Below the pieces are notes generated by a model, which was not told where the DNA came from, did no database searches, and saw only the letters and a program-made list of their open reading frames with translations. Below are positions 18,569 through 27,601 of a stretch of DNA of 64,000 nucleotides, in pieces. The stretch is from Bacteroidota bacterium (lineage in GTDB: Bacteria; Bacteroidota; Bacteroidia; B-17B0; Aurantibacillaceae), in contig JACCXH010000049.1 of NCBI GenBank assembly GCA_013697245.1, positions 186,001-250,000 of the forward strand, given 5' to 3'. The number at the start of each line of letters is the position of its first letter. Position 1 is the first letter of the stretch. The position numbers and the translations under genes were made by a program.

Positions 18569-18574
18569 ATCTTT

Positions 18575-19501
18575 ATGGGGCCAATTGGGTTAATTATTAT
18601 TATCGTTTTTGTTTTTTTAGTGATATTGTTGTCATTCGTTTCTGTACAACAAGGAACCATTGCTATTACAACCGTATTTGGAAAATTCAGTCGAATCTTA
18701 CGGCCGGGTTTAAACTTAAAAATTCCTTTTATTGAGAAGGTTTTTAAAAAAATCTCTGTTCAGAACAGAAGTTCTGAACTTGGTTTTCAGGCTGTTACAA
18801 TAGATCAGGCAAATGTAAACTTTACCGCCATGTTATTATATTCTGTAATTAACAGCGACGAAGAGACCATTAAAAATGTGGCTTTTAAATTTATTGATGA
18901 GCGTAATTTTATGCAGGCTTTGGTACGTTCGGTTGAAGGATCAGTGCGTGCTTATGTTGCTACAAAAAAACAATCAGAAGTTTTAATTTTAAGAAGAGAG
19001 ATCGTAGAGGCTGTTAAAGAGCAACTTGATCAAACCCTTGAACATTGGGGTTATCATTTGATAGATCTGCAGTTGAACGATATTACGTTTGACGAAGAAG
19101 TCATGCGCTCAATGGCAAAAGTTGTGGCGAGTAACAACTTAAAATCAGCTGCTGAGAATGAAGGACAAGCTTTATTGATCACAAGAACAAAAGCGGCCGA
19201 AGCTGAAGGTAATTTTATTAAGATCTCTGCGCAAGCAGAAAAAGACGCATCTCAATTAAAAGGAGAGGGTATTGCTTTGTTCCGTCAGGAAGTAGCAAAA
19301 GGTATGGCCGGCGCTGCAAGAGAAATGCAGGATGCTAATTTGGATTCTTCACTGATCTTATTTAGCATGTGGACCGAAGCAGTTAAGAACTTTGCACAAG
19401 AAGGTAAAGGAAACGTTATTTTCTTAGATGGAAGTGTTGATGGAATGCAAAAGACCATGAAGGATATGATGGCATTGAACCAGGTAAATCAAAAAAAATA
19501 A
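18575..19501 (+). CDS. SPFH/Band 7 (stomatin-like) membrane protein
   Basis: This 308-residue protein has one N-terminal membrane anchor (residues 4-24). A Band 7/PHB domain follows (about 25-200), opening with VQQGTIAITTVFGKFSRILRPGLN. A coiled, Ala/Glu-rich C-terminal half includes AENEGQALLITRTKAAEAEG. SPFH proteins oligomerise as membrane-scaffold rings, often with proteases or NfeD-type partners; no NfeD or FtsH gene is adjacent. It is divergent from the TPR gene and 18 bases upstream of the metalloprotease. HflC/QmcA-like is the closest description. Confidence 0.9.
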   Translation: MGPIGLIIIIVFVFLVILLSFVSVQQGTIAITTVFGKFSRILRPGLNLKIPFIEKVFKKISVQNRSSELGFQAVTIDQANVNFTAMLLYSVINSDEETIKNVAFKFIDERNFMQALVRSVEGSVRAYVATKKQSEVLILRREIVEAVKEQLDQTLEHWGYHLIDLQLNDITFDEEVMRSMAKVVASNNLKSAAENEGQALLITRTKAAEAEGNFIKISAQAEKDASQLKGEGIALFRQEVAKGMAGAAREMQDANLDSSLILFSMWTEAVKNFAQEGKGNVIFLDGSVDGMQKTMKDMMALNQVNQKK

Positions 19502-19519
19502 ACACATAAAATAAGTAAA

Positions 19520-21712
19520 ATGAAAAAACAATTATCTAAAATAGCTCTAGGGGTTGCTTTACTAACAGCGGTTACTGGCTTTTCTCAAGGTGACAAAATT
19601 CAACCATGCAACACGTATGCTGCTATGGAATACTATTGGAAAACCACTCCGGGTGCAAAAGAAAAATTTGATGCTGCTCAGGCCGATCTACAGGAAAAGT
19701 ACCTTCAGGCTGAAAAAGCTAAAGCCTCAGGAACTAATAAGACTGCAGCTGTTCAGTACACAGTACCGGTTGTTTTTCATGTTTTACATAAAGGCGGTCC
19801 CGAAAATATTACCGATGCTCAATGCATTAGTGCATTAAACCAAATGAACAGTGATTATGGCAGAATGAATGCCGATACAAATACAATTTTTGCACCGTTC
19901 AAATCACTTTATATCAACTCAGATATTAAATTCATGTTGGCACATAAAGACCCTAGTGGAAATTGTACCTCAGGAATTGAACACATATATAATTTAAAGA
20001 CAGATTGGGATCAAACAGGCGCTAATAGTGCTTCATACTATAGCGGCATTTGTTGGGACCCTACAAAATACCTTAACATTATTATCGTAAAACAAATAAT
20101 TCCAACCGGTACCGTTACCGGGGGTGGAACGATTGTTGGTTACACGCATTTACCTGGACAATATGCTGCTGGCGATTTACGTGATGCAATTGTTTACAAT
20201 AATGGTTTTTTAAGCGGTACAAATGCACGTTCATTATCACATGAAGCAGGCCATTGGTTTAGCCTTGCCCATACTTTTGGTAATACAAATAACCCGGGTG
20301 TTGTTTGTGGTTCTTCCGCCGGTGGCGATGGCGTTTCCGATACTCCCGATACAAAAGGTAATTTCAGTACTTGTCCTGCCAGTTCAACTAATACGAATTA
20401 TATCTGTACTTCGCCAAATCCGGGTAATCCCAACAACTACTATCAAAATGTAGAGAATATCATGGATTATTCTTCTTGCCCTAAGAATTTTACAAGCGGC
20501 CAAACTACCAAAATGAGAACGGCCTTAGCGTCGCCAACAGCAGGAAGATCAAATATAATTTCGGCCGGCAATCATATAGCAACGGATGTTGATGGGCTTG
20601 GTAATTGTACACCAATTGCTAATTTTTTACCATTCTTAAACTCTAACATTTCTTATAGTGTTTGTTCTGGTGGCTCTTTGGTAATGAAAGATTTTTCATA
20701 TAATGCAGTTATAACCGGTTATGCATGGGCTGCAGATAATGGAGCAGTTATTGCAGCATCTACTGCATCTACAACGTCTATATCATTCCCTAACCAGGGC
20801 ATTACTACAATAACATTAACGGTTAGTAACGCACAAGGAAGTAACGTTAAGGTTATACAGGTTATGGTATTAAACGGTACAGCTGTTATTACAGGTAATT
20901 ATATGGAAAGTTTTGAAACACCAAATGTTACACCTCCAAACTGGAGCGTTGGTAACCCTGATGCTGCTGTAACATGGGCGCAAAATACCCTTTCTGCAAG
21001 AAATGGAGTTGGTTCTTTCTATATAGATGGAAGTACTGATCAATTTGGCCAAGTAGATTATTTATATATGCCGGTAATGGATGTAGTAAATAATCCAAAC
21101 AACATCTTTACTTTTTCATATGCTTATGCCCGTAAAACCTCTGCCTACATGGATAAATTAGTTCTTCAAGGTTCATTAGATTGTGGTGCTAACTGGAAAG
21201 ATGTAGTTAATTTAAATGCTGCTTCTATGGCAGCAAATTCAGGTGGTGTTGATCCTAATCCTTTCATTCCCGGAGCTTCACAATGGGTAGATGTTGATGT
21301 AACTCAGTATCCATACTGGTCGGATTATATGAACACGCCAAGTGCTTCTTTCCGTTTTGTATTTACAGAGGATCCTTTAAATGGTAATGGAAATAATATT
21401 TTTCTAGATGCAGTTAATTTTACTAGTCCAAACGGATTAAATGAATTGACCAAGATCTATAAATTAAACATATTCCCAAATCCATCTAACGGTGAGGTTA
21501 CAATTAAATTTAATTTAAACGATGCAGCAACAGTAGGCGTAAATGTAGTAGATGTTTTAGGTAGAGATGTATTACCCGCTACCAGCGCTAATTATGGTGG
21601 TGGTGATCAATCGATCGCTATTAACAAGAACAGCACCCTTTCTAAAGGTATTTATTTTGTAAACCTTAATATTAACGGCACTAAATTGTCTAAAAAATTA
21701 GTGATCAATTAA
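19520..21712 (+). CDS. Secreted M43-type zinc metalloprotease with PKD and T9SS type A sorting domain
   Basis: This 730-residue protein has a signal peptide (ending in TGFSQ) and a pappalysin/cytophagalysin-like metalloprotease domain. The zinc motif is HEAGHWFSLAH, with His241, Glu242, His245 and His251, and the Met-turn follows in NIMDYSSC. Next comes a PKD-like Ig domain (about 365-450), a jelly-roll-like region (about 455-640), and a C-terminal T9SS type A sorting domain (about 650-730, IFPNPSNGEVTI through GIYFVNLNINGTKLSKKLVIN). It should be exported by T9SS and attached to the surface or released. It lies 18 bases after the SPFH gene and ends in a clear terminator. Confidence 0.92.
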   Translation: MKKQLSKIALGVALLTAVTGFSQGDKIQPCNTYAAMEYYWKTTPGAKEKFDAAQADLQEKYLQAEKAKASGTNKTAAVQYTVPVVFHVLHKGGPENITDAQCISALNQMNSDYGRMNADTNTIFAPFKSLYINSDIKFMLAHKDPSGNCTSGIEHIYNLKTDWDQTGANSASYYSGICWDPTKYLNIIIVKQIIPTGTVTGGGTIVGYTHLPGQYAAGDLRDAIVYNNGFLSGTNARSLSHEAGHWFSLAHTFGNTNNPGVVCGSSAGGDGVSDTPDTKGNFSTCPASSTNTNYICTSPNPGNPNNYYQNVENIMDYSSCPKNFTSGQTTKMRTALASPTAGRSNIISAGNHIATDVDGLGNCTPIANFLPFLNSNISYSVCSGGSLVMKDFSYNAVITGYAWAADNGAVIAASTASTTSISFPNQGITTITLTVSNAQGSNVKVIQVMVLNGTAVITGNYMESFETPNVTPPNWSVGNPDAAVTWAQNTLSARNGVGSFYIDGSTDQFGQVDYLYMPVMDVVNNPNNIFTFSYAYARKTSAYMDKLVLQGSLDCGANWKDVVNLNAASMAANSGGVDPNPFIPGASQWVDVDVTQYPYWSDYMNTPSASFRFVFTEDPLNGNGNNIFLDAVNFTSPNGLNELTKIYKLNIFPNPSNGEVTIKFNLNDAATVGVNVVDVLGRDVLPATSANYGGGDQSIAINKNSTLSKGIYFVNLNINGTKLSKKLVIN

Positions 21713-21731
21713 TTCATTTCTTTTTATAAAT

Positions 21732-21769
21732 GATCCCGTCTGGTTAATACCGGGCGGGATTTTTTTTTA
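21732..21769 (+). terminator. Rho-independent terminator after metalloprotease gene
   Basis: A GC-rich stem (ATCCCGTC pairing with GGCGGGAT, with one G-U pair) is followed by nine T residues. It starts about 20 bases after the stop codon and ends just before the ComEC start. Confidence 0.85.
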
Positions 21770-21779
21770 GTTTTACATT

Positions 21780-23816
21780 GTGATAAAGGTTTTTACAAAT
21801 ATTCCTTTTTTTAGGATACTTATTCCTTTTGTGATTGGTGTTTTGTCGGGCATTCATTTCTCACTGAATAAAGTAAATCTTGTTTTCTTTATTCTCTTAA
21901 TGGCTTTGACGATTATTACAAAATTTACAAAAAAACAAAATGCCTTTACTAAACGTACATTCTTAATTTGTTTGGATATTTTCTTTTTCCTTTTAGCAGT
22001 TAATCTTGTTTACACAGTCAATACAATTAACAAAAGCAATTATTACGGTAATTTTGTGCAGGCCGACTCATCAAGGTGTTTGATCGTTACGATTAGTGAT
22101 CTTCCGGTTCAAAAAGAAAAATTTGTAAAATGCCAGTTAATGGTAAACGAAGTAAGAACCGATTCGGGCTATAAAAAAACAGAAGGAACTATCAATGGCT
22201 ATTTTAAAAGATCAGAACTGGACAATATTTTAACCCCCGGAACAACCTTTATTGTAAAAACAAAATTAATTTCGGTTACAGAACCGCAAAATCCTTATGA
22301 GTTTAATTATAAGAATTACCTCTATAACAAACACATTTACCATACCGCTTTTATTGATAAAAATGCTTTTGAGGTATTAAATGTTCCCCAACAATTAAAT
22401 GCAGTTTGGTATTATGGTTTACGCGTTAAACAGTATGTTCTTCATCAATTAATGAATAGCGATCTAACGCAAGATGCTTACGCTGTTTCGGCAGCATTAT
22501 TAACCGGTTACGATGATGATATTGATAAACAGGTAGTAGAATCGTTCTCACATTCCGGCACGCTGCATGTATTATCAGTTTCTGGTTTACATACCGGTTT
22601 GATCTATCTTGTGCTAAGTTTTTTATTTGATCTTATCGACAAAAAAAGAAAATACAAATTTCTTAAATTTTCTTTGATCACCATTTTGTTATGGTCTTTT
22701 GCACTTATCACGGGCTTTTCGGCACCGGTATTGCGCGCCGTTATTATGTTCAACCTATTAGGTTTTGGCAAGATATTTTTTAGGGCCGGCCAACGAAATC
22801 AAATAAATATTTTATTGGTCTCGGCATTTATTTTATTATGTTACGATCCTTTTTTTATTACAGACTTTGGTTTCCTTTTAAGTTATTTTGCTGTATTTGG
22901 TCTACTGTATTTTCAACCAAAGCTTGAGGCGAACTGGCAGCCCGAAAATTATTTTATAAAAAAATTCTGGCAAGCAACAACCGTTTCGTTTGCAGCTACA
23001 CTAAGCACTTTGCCGCTTACCTTGTTCTTTTTTAAACAATTTCCTTTATGGTTCTTTATATGTAACATTATTGTTGTACCTGCCAGTTTTGTTATTTTAT
23101 TGCTGGCTGTACTTATTATTTTTAAACTTGGTTTTGCAGCAGTACTGGTCAATTTTCTTGTTAACTGCTTAATTACGTTTATTACTTTTTTTAATTCGGC
23201 AGAGTTTGGTTTTATTGATAGTATTGATTTCAGTTTTTATGATGCTTTATTCTTATCCGTTTTTATTATTATCGTTTCTTTATCTCTTCAAAACCGTTCG
23301 TTCAGATTATCTGCTTTTTGCCTTATTTTATTGATCTGGTGGCAGATCTCTTCGTTATTTGTATCATTTGCTTCCAAAACCCGCGAACAACTCTCTGTTT
23401 ACCAAATAAACAAACACAACATCATTAGTGTCAAAAACAAGCAGTTGTCAACCATTAATCGTTTAGATTCTTCTAACTTTATGTTTCATGTAAAGCCACA
23501 TGTTATTTCATTTAATAATACCAGGTTGAACGTTGCAGATTTTAATTATTTGCAGAAGAACAAACAACATATTTTGATCCTGGATAAACAAAACCATTGG
23601 CCCAACATTTCTTTAGCTAAAATTAACGTATTGGTACTTGCCAATAATTTTAAGCTAAGTGCTAATAATATAGAGGGTTTTAAGGTACTTAAGACCATCA
23701 TAGCTGATGGTTCAAATAATAATAATTCCCTTAAAAAAACAGAGGAATTATGTCGTAAATTTGAAATCGAATTAATTAAAACAAAACAACAAGGAGCGTA
23801 TATCCTTAATTTATAA
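21780..23816 (+). CDS. comEC: ComEC/Rec2-family DNA uptake membrane protein
   Basis: This 678-residue polytopic membrane protein has an N-terminal pair of helices with a DUF4131/OB-like external region (about 1-190). The Competence domain core follows (about 225-500), with the signature SHSGTLHVLSVSGLHTGLIY. The last 150 residues are hydrophilic and are not a recognisable metallo-beta-lactamase domain; many Bacteroidota ComEC proteins also lack it. It should form the inner-membrane channel for single-stranded DNA in transformation. The start is GTG at 21780, right after the previous terminator. Its stop codon abuts the next ATG directly, so the two genes are coupled. Confidence 0.9.
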   Translation: MIKVFTNIPFFRILIPFVIGVLSGIHFSLNKVNLVFFILLMALTIITKFTKKQNAFTKRTFLICLDIFFFLLAVNLVYTVNTINKSNYYGNFVQADSSRCLIVTISDLPVQKEKFVKCQLMVNEVRTDSGYKKTEGTINGYFKRSELDNILTPGTTFIVKTKLISVTEPQNPYEFNYKNYLYNKHIYHTAFIDKNAFEVLNVPQQLNAVWYYGLRVKQYVLHQLMNSDLTQDAYAVSAALLTGYDDDIDKQVVESFSHSGTLHVLSVSGLHTGLIYLVLSFLFDLIDKKRKYKFLKFSLITILLWSFALITGFSAPVLRAVIMFNLLGFGKIFFRAGQRNQINILLVSAFILLCYDPFFITDFGFLLSYFAVFGLLYFQPKLEANWQPENYFIKKFWQATTVSFAATLSTLPLTLFFFKQFPLWFFICNIIVVPASFVILLLAVLIIFKLGFAAVLVNFLVNCLITFITFFNSAEFGFIDSIDFSFYDALFLSVFIIIVSLSLQNRSFRLSAFCLILLIWWQISSLFVSFASKTREQLSVYQINKHNIISVKNKQLSTINRLDSSNFMFHVKPHVISFNNTRLNVADFNYLQKNKQHILILDKQNHWPNISLAKINVLVLANNFKLSANNIEGFKVLKTIIADGSNNNNSLKKTEELCRKFEIELIKTKQQGAYILNL

Positions 23817-24809
23817 ATGAAACTCAGGATAGGCGATAAGGTTAGATTTTTAAACGAGACCGGCGAAGGTGTTGTATCCCGCATGAAAGATAAACTCACC
23901 GTTTTTGTTGAGATGCCCGATGGTTTTGAGATCCCGTATTTAGCTTCGCAATTAGTGCCCATACATACGGAATTGATAATTGATAAGGATGCTGATAATA
24001 TTGAGCTTAACCCTGAAGGTTACGTTAACGATGCCATCTATCTGATCATTGAACCGGACCATGAACTAACGGCATTGGTAAATGATTATAAGATCTATTT
24101 ATATAATTCTTCTTCTTTTAATATTTTATTCTCTTATTCCATAAAGGATGAGGAATATTTTCAGACACTGAAGCATGGTGACCTTGGCGCTTATCAAAAA
24201 ATACTTTTAAAGCAAGTAAAGATCCAGTTCTTTAAAGATTATAATTATCATAAAATAGAATGTTTATTTTATAAGAACATACATTTTAAAACTCAAATGC
24301 CCGTCGTAGAAATTGTCAACGTAAGCCACAAAACCCTTGCCGAATCAAAATTAATTAAACACGACGAATTTAAATTTCCGGTTTATGGTTTTTTACTAAA
24401 GGATGAATTTATTACTCAGGCCAATGTAGAGCAGGAGTTAAGCTTAATTGATATTGCCAAACTAAAAAGTATTAAGGAATTTAATTCGCGTAGTAAGATT
24501 TCTAAATCAAATAAAGAATACTTACGGTCATTAGAAAAAGAGGTAGACCTGCATATTACCGAATTAATTGAAAATCCGGAAGGTTTGAGTAATTTTGAAA
24601 TGTTGAACATACAATTAGAGCGATTTGAGAACGAATTAGATGCTGCCATTACAAAGAATATGAAAAAACTGGTTTTTATTCATGGTGTGGGCAACGGAAG
24701 ATTAAAACAAGAAATAATTGAACGCTTAAAAAAAACAAAAGGAGTTACCTACCAGGATGGATCTTACAAAGACTACGGTTTTGGCGCAACGCAGGTAAAC
24801 ATACTATAA
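23817..24809 (+). CDS. DUF2027 protein with C-terminal Smr domain
   Basis: This 330-residue protein has an N-terminal DUF2027 region starting with a KOW/SH3-like segment (MKLRIGDKVRFLNETGEGVV) and a central beta-rich domain (about 75-215). The C-terminal Smr/MutS2-like domain (about 255-330) contains VDLHI and then FIHGVGNGRLKQEI, the H-G-x-G-x-G-x-L motif. Smr domains are associated with nicking nuclease activity or ribosome-related RNA cleavage; this architecture is specific to Bacteroidota and its task is not established. The ATG follows the comEC TAA with no gap. Confidence 0.9.
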   Translation: MKLRIGDKVRFLNETGEGVVSRMKDKLTVFVEMPDGFEIPYLASQLVPIHTELIIDKDADNIELNPEGYVNDAIYLIIEPDHELTALVNDYKIYLYNSSSFNILFSYSIKDEEYFQTLKHGDLGAYQKILLKQVKIQFFKDYNYHKIECLFYKNIHFKTQMPVVEIVNVSHKTLAESKLIKHDEFKFPVYGFLLKDEFITQANVEQELSLIDIAKLKSIKEFNSRSKISKSNKEYLRSLEKEVDLHITELIENPEGLSNFEMLNIQLERFENELDAAITKNMKKLVFIHGVGNGRLKQEIIERLKKTKGVTYQDGSYKDYGFGATQVNIL

Positions 24810-24837
24810 AAATTTTAATTTAAATCCAATTTCAAAT

Positions 24838-26049
24838 ATGATCCCATTTTCACCACCACGAATTGACGATAAGATCTGTAACGAAGTAGTTGCTGTTTTA
24901 AAAAGCGGTTGGATAACTACCGGGCCACGCACCAAATTATTCGAAAAAAAGGTTACAGAATATTGTGGTAATAAAAATACTATTTGCTTAAATTCCGCTA
25001 CGGCCGGCCTCGAGATCATGCTGCGTTGGTTTGGCGTTAAAGAAGGTGATGAAGTTATTTTACCTGCTTATACTTATTCTGCTACTGCAAATGTTATTAT
25101 TCATGTGGGCGCTAAACCTGTTTTTGTAGATGTAAATGCCAATGATTTTAACATCTCTGTTAGCGAAATTGAAAAAGCCATCACGTCAAAAACAAAAGTG
25201 ATTATGCCGGTTGATTTTGCCGGTTGGCCTTGCGATTATTTGGAAATGAACGAGCTGGTAATAAAACATAAAAATAAATTTGTTGCCGGAGATAATGTCA
25301 ACCAGCAAAAATTAGGCCGGATATTGATCCTTAGCGACTCTGCACATTCTTTTGGTGCAACGTACAATGGTAAAAAAACGGGCTCATTAACTGACGTTAG
25401 CGTATTTTCTTTTCACGCGGTAAAAAATTTAACTACTGCCGAAGGCGGTGCGGTTGCTTTAAATTTGCCGGCACCATTTGATAATGAAGCGGAATATAAA
25501 AAATTATGCGTCTCCACGCTTCATGGCCAGGATAAAGATGCTCTTGCAAAAACACAAAAAGGTAATTGGCGATACGATATTATTGAAGCCGGTTATAAAT
25601 GCAATATGACCGATATTTCTGCGGCTATTGGCTTGATCGAACTGGAGCGTTACGATAACGATACCTTAATTAAACGTAAACACATTGTAGATTCGTACAA
25701 TAATTTATTAAAGAACGATGCGCGTTTAGAATTACCCGTTTTTGAAACTGCAAATAAAAAAAGCTGTTATCATTTATATCCTTTAAGAATAAAAGGGGCT
25801 ACTGAGGCTCAACGTGATGCTATTATAAAACATATTTTTGATGCGGATGTAAGTGTGAACGTACATTTTTTACCTGTGCCCGGTATGAGCTTTTATAAGA
25901 GCTTGGGTTATAATGTAAACGATTATAAAATAACTTGCGATAACTCGAGCCGTGAAATTTCTTTACCGATTTTTTATAATCTTACTGACGAACAAATTAA
26001 AACAGTCGTAAATGCTGTTATTGAAGGTGTAAATAAAGTAATTAAATAA
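24838..26049 (+). CDS. DegT/DnrJ/EryC1/StrS aminotransferase
   Basis: This 403-residue PLP-dependent sugar aminotransferase transfers an amino group to a keto sugar nucleotide for surface glycan synthesis. Family marks are SGWITTGPRTKLFE near the start, LPAYTYSATANV, and the Schiff-base Lys196 in FHAVKNLTTAEGG. An insertion (about 140-160) lies between the central strands. Its stop abuts the start of an initiating sugar transferase, a classic pairing in O-antigen, capsule or protein-glycosylation loci (PglE/PglC-like). The sugar product cannot be named from sequence. Confidence 0.93.
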   Translation: MIPFSPPRIDDKICNEVVAVLKSGWITTGPRTKLFEKKVTEYCGNKNTICLNSATAGLEIMLRWFGVKEGDEVILPAYTYSATANVIIHVGAKPVFVDVNANDFNISVSEIEKAITSKTKVIMPVDFAGWPCDYLEMNELVIKHKNKFVAGDNVNQQKLGRILILSDSAHSFGATYNGKKTGSLTDVSVFSFHAVKNLTTAEGGAVALNLPAPFDNEAEYKKLCVSTLHGQDKDALAKTQKGNWRYDIIEAGYKCNMTDISAAIGLIELERYDNDTLIKRKHIVDSYNNLLKNDARLELPVFETANKKSCYHLYPLRIKGATEAQRDAIIKHIFDADVSVNVHFLPVPGMSFYKSLGYNVNDYKITCDNSSREISLPIFYNLTDEQIKTVVNAVIEGVNKVIK

Positions 26050-26700
26050 ATGCTTGAAGAAGTAATAGCCGAAGGTGGTGGATTTGCTTTAGAAGTAATG
26101 TTACATTCAAAACCAAAACGCATAATTGATTTTTTTCTTTCCATAATTGGTTTATTAATTCTGTTGCCCTTTTTTTTAATAATTTCTTTATTTATTATTC
26201 TTAGCAGTGGTTTCCCGGTTTTTTATGTGCAGCAACGGGTAGGGCGGGGGAACGAAGATTTTGGCCTATTAAAATTTCGCACCATGAAAAAAAATGCAGA
26301 TAAAGCAGGCCTATTAACTGTTGGAGGCCGCGACCCGCGCATCACCGCCGTTGGTTATTATTTACGAAAATATAAACTGGATGAATTGCCGCAGTTATTA
26401 AACGTTCTTGTTGGTGATATGAGCCTGGTTGGCCCAAGGCCCGAAGTGCGCAAATATGTTGATCTTTACACAGCCGAGCAAAAAAAAGTATTATTGGTAA
26501 AACCCGGCATTACCGACCTGGCATCTTTAGAATATTTTAACGAAAATGAACTATTAGCTATGTCTGCCAATCCGGAAGACACTTATATTAAGGAAATAAT
26601 GCCTGCAAAACTGGAACTCAATAAAAAATACATTTCGCAAATGAGGGTGGGCACAGATCTTAAACTTATTTTTAGAACACTTAAGAAGATCGTTTCTTAA
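26050..26700 (+). CDS. Initiating sugar transferase (PglC/WcaJ-type phosphoglycosyl transferase)
   Basis: This 216-residue monotopic phosphoglycosyl transferase has a re-entrant hydrophobic helix (about 27-50) and the catalytic and binding motifs of the family: GLLKFRTMKKNAD, then KYKLDELPQLLNVLVGDMSLVGPRPE, then KPGITDLAS. It loads the first phospho-sugar onto undecaprenyl phosphate. The ATG at 26050 directly follows the aminotransferase stop. An internal ATG at 26098 would start closer to the usual family N terminus, because the first 16 residues are not typical. Either start keeps the full domain. Confidence 0.93.
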   Translation: MLEEVIAEGGGFALEVMLHSKPKRIIDFFLSIIGLLILLPFFLIISLFIILSSGFPVFYVQQRVGRGNEDFGLLKFRTMKKNADKAGLLTVGGRDPRITAVGYYLRKYKLDELPQLLNVLVGDMSLVGPRPEVRKYVDLYTAEQKKVLLVKPGITDLASLEYFNENELLAMSANPEDTYIKEIMPAKLELNKKYISQMRVGTDLKLIFRTLKKIVS

Positions 26701-26707
26701 TAATTAT

Positions 26708-27346
26708 TTAATTCAAAGCTTTACTAATCTTCTCCTTTGATTCCTTGCTCACCGGAGCATTATTACGATTTATCCACTCGTTAATGGTAACTAAAAAATT
26801 AGTTTTATCACTTATATGTATGAGCTTTATTTCAAAGGTCTTTTTATCTTTTTTTACAAAGTAAAAGATCTCGTGTCTGAATTCAATGATCTCAATTTCC
26901 GAAGCAAATATCTTTTTTAAGCGGCTTTCTGCAAACAATAAATAGTTGGCGTAAATGCTTATGAAACAAAGTCCTTTTTTATATTTAATAAATAATACAA
27001 TTAGCTCTGTTAACGCAATTATTAAACAAATAACATATAAATATTTGGCGCGGCTGCCCGATGTGTATAACATTAAGGCAAAGGTTACAAACACGCCAAC
27101 TTTTAAGATCCTGAGCGCAACTAAACTAAACGTAAAATAAGAGAAACGTTGCACGGGTAAAGCGGCTTTATAACTTGCATTTAACACCTCGTAACAACTT
27201 AAAAAAATGTAGGCCAAGCCAAAGATAAGTTGGATCTCTAATAATTCGGTCCAGTTAAACCAGCTATAAAAAAAATTAAAGGCAGATAAAACAACAATAA
27301 CAATAAGTAAAAGGTTTTTTCCTATGGAGGCAAGCGCTGAGTTCAT
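26708..27346 (-). CDS. Membrane protein of unknown function
   Basis: This 212-residue protein has four predicted membrane helices in the first 130 residues and a soluble, mixed alpha/beta C-terminal domain (about 130-212) with a strand pattern such as IEIIEFRHEIFYFVKKDKKTF. The latter resembles a small PH-like or regulatory domain, but no family is recognised. The ATG at 27346 is preferred over a TTG three codons upstream. It converges on the sugar transferase with 7 bases between stops. No function is assigned. Confidence 0.65.
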   Translation of the reverse strand: MNSALASIGKNLLLIVIVVLSAFNFFYSWFNWTELLEIQLIFGLAYIFLSCYEVLNASYKAALPVQRFSYFTFSLVALRILKVGVFVTFALMLYTSGSRAKYLYVICLIIALTELIVLFIKYKKGLCFISIYANYLLFAESRLKKIFASEIEIIEFRHEIFYFVKKDKKTFEIKLIHISDKTNFLVTINEWINRNNAPVSKESKEKISKALN

Positions 27347-27382
27347 GTGGCACAAACTTAGTAATTTTGCCGTTATGTATTA

Positions 27383-27537
27383 CTTAAAATAGCCACGAAT
27401 TCCACTAATTTCTCTAATAGGATTACTTTTAACCAATTAATTCAGAATTTGTGAAATTTAGGCTTTGCTCTAAGAGCAAAAGCCATTAATTACACCAACC
27501 ATTTGTGAAAATTAGTGAAATTGGTGGCTTTAAAATG
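27383..27537. repeat. Interspersed element with terminal inverted repeats (copy 2)
   Basis: The gap before the BatA-like gene holds a second copy of the element seen near bshA. The left arm (27383-27413, AGCCACGAATTCCACTAATT) is inverted relative to the right arm (27504-27537, AATTAGTGAAATTGGTGGCT). A small internal hairpin, GGCTTTGCTC then GAGCAAAAGCC (27461-27484), sits between the arms. No coding potential is seen. Confidence 0.62.
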
Positions 27538-27601
27538 TAATTTGGTAAAAATCCAAATTTACCATTTGTAAACCCGTTACTATTTTGTATTTTTATACCC
27601 T

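Noticed and set aside
18514-18660. N-terminal extension of the TPR gene from a GTG at 18660
   Set aside because: The extension overlaps the divergent SPFH gene, lacks a signal peptide, and covers the promoter region; the ATG at 18513 gives a regular signal peptide.
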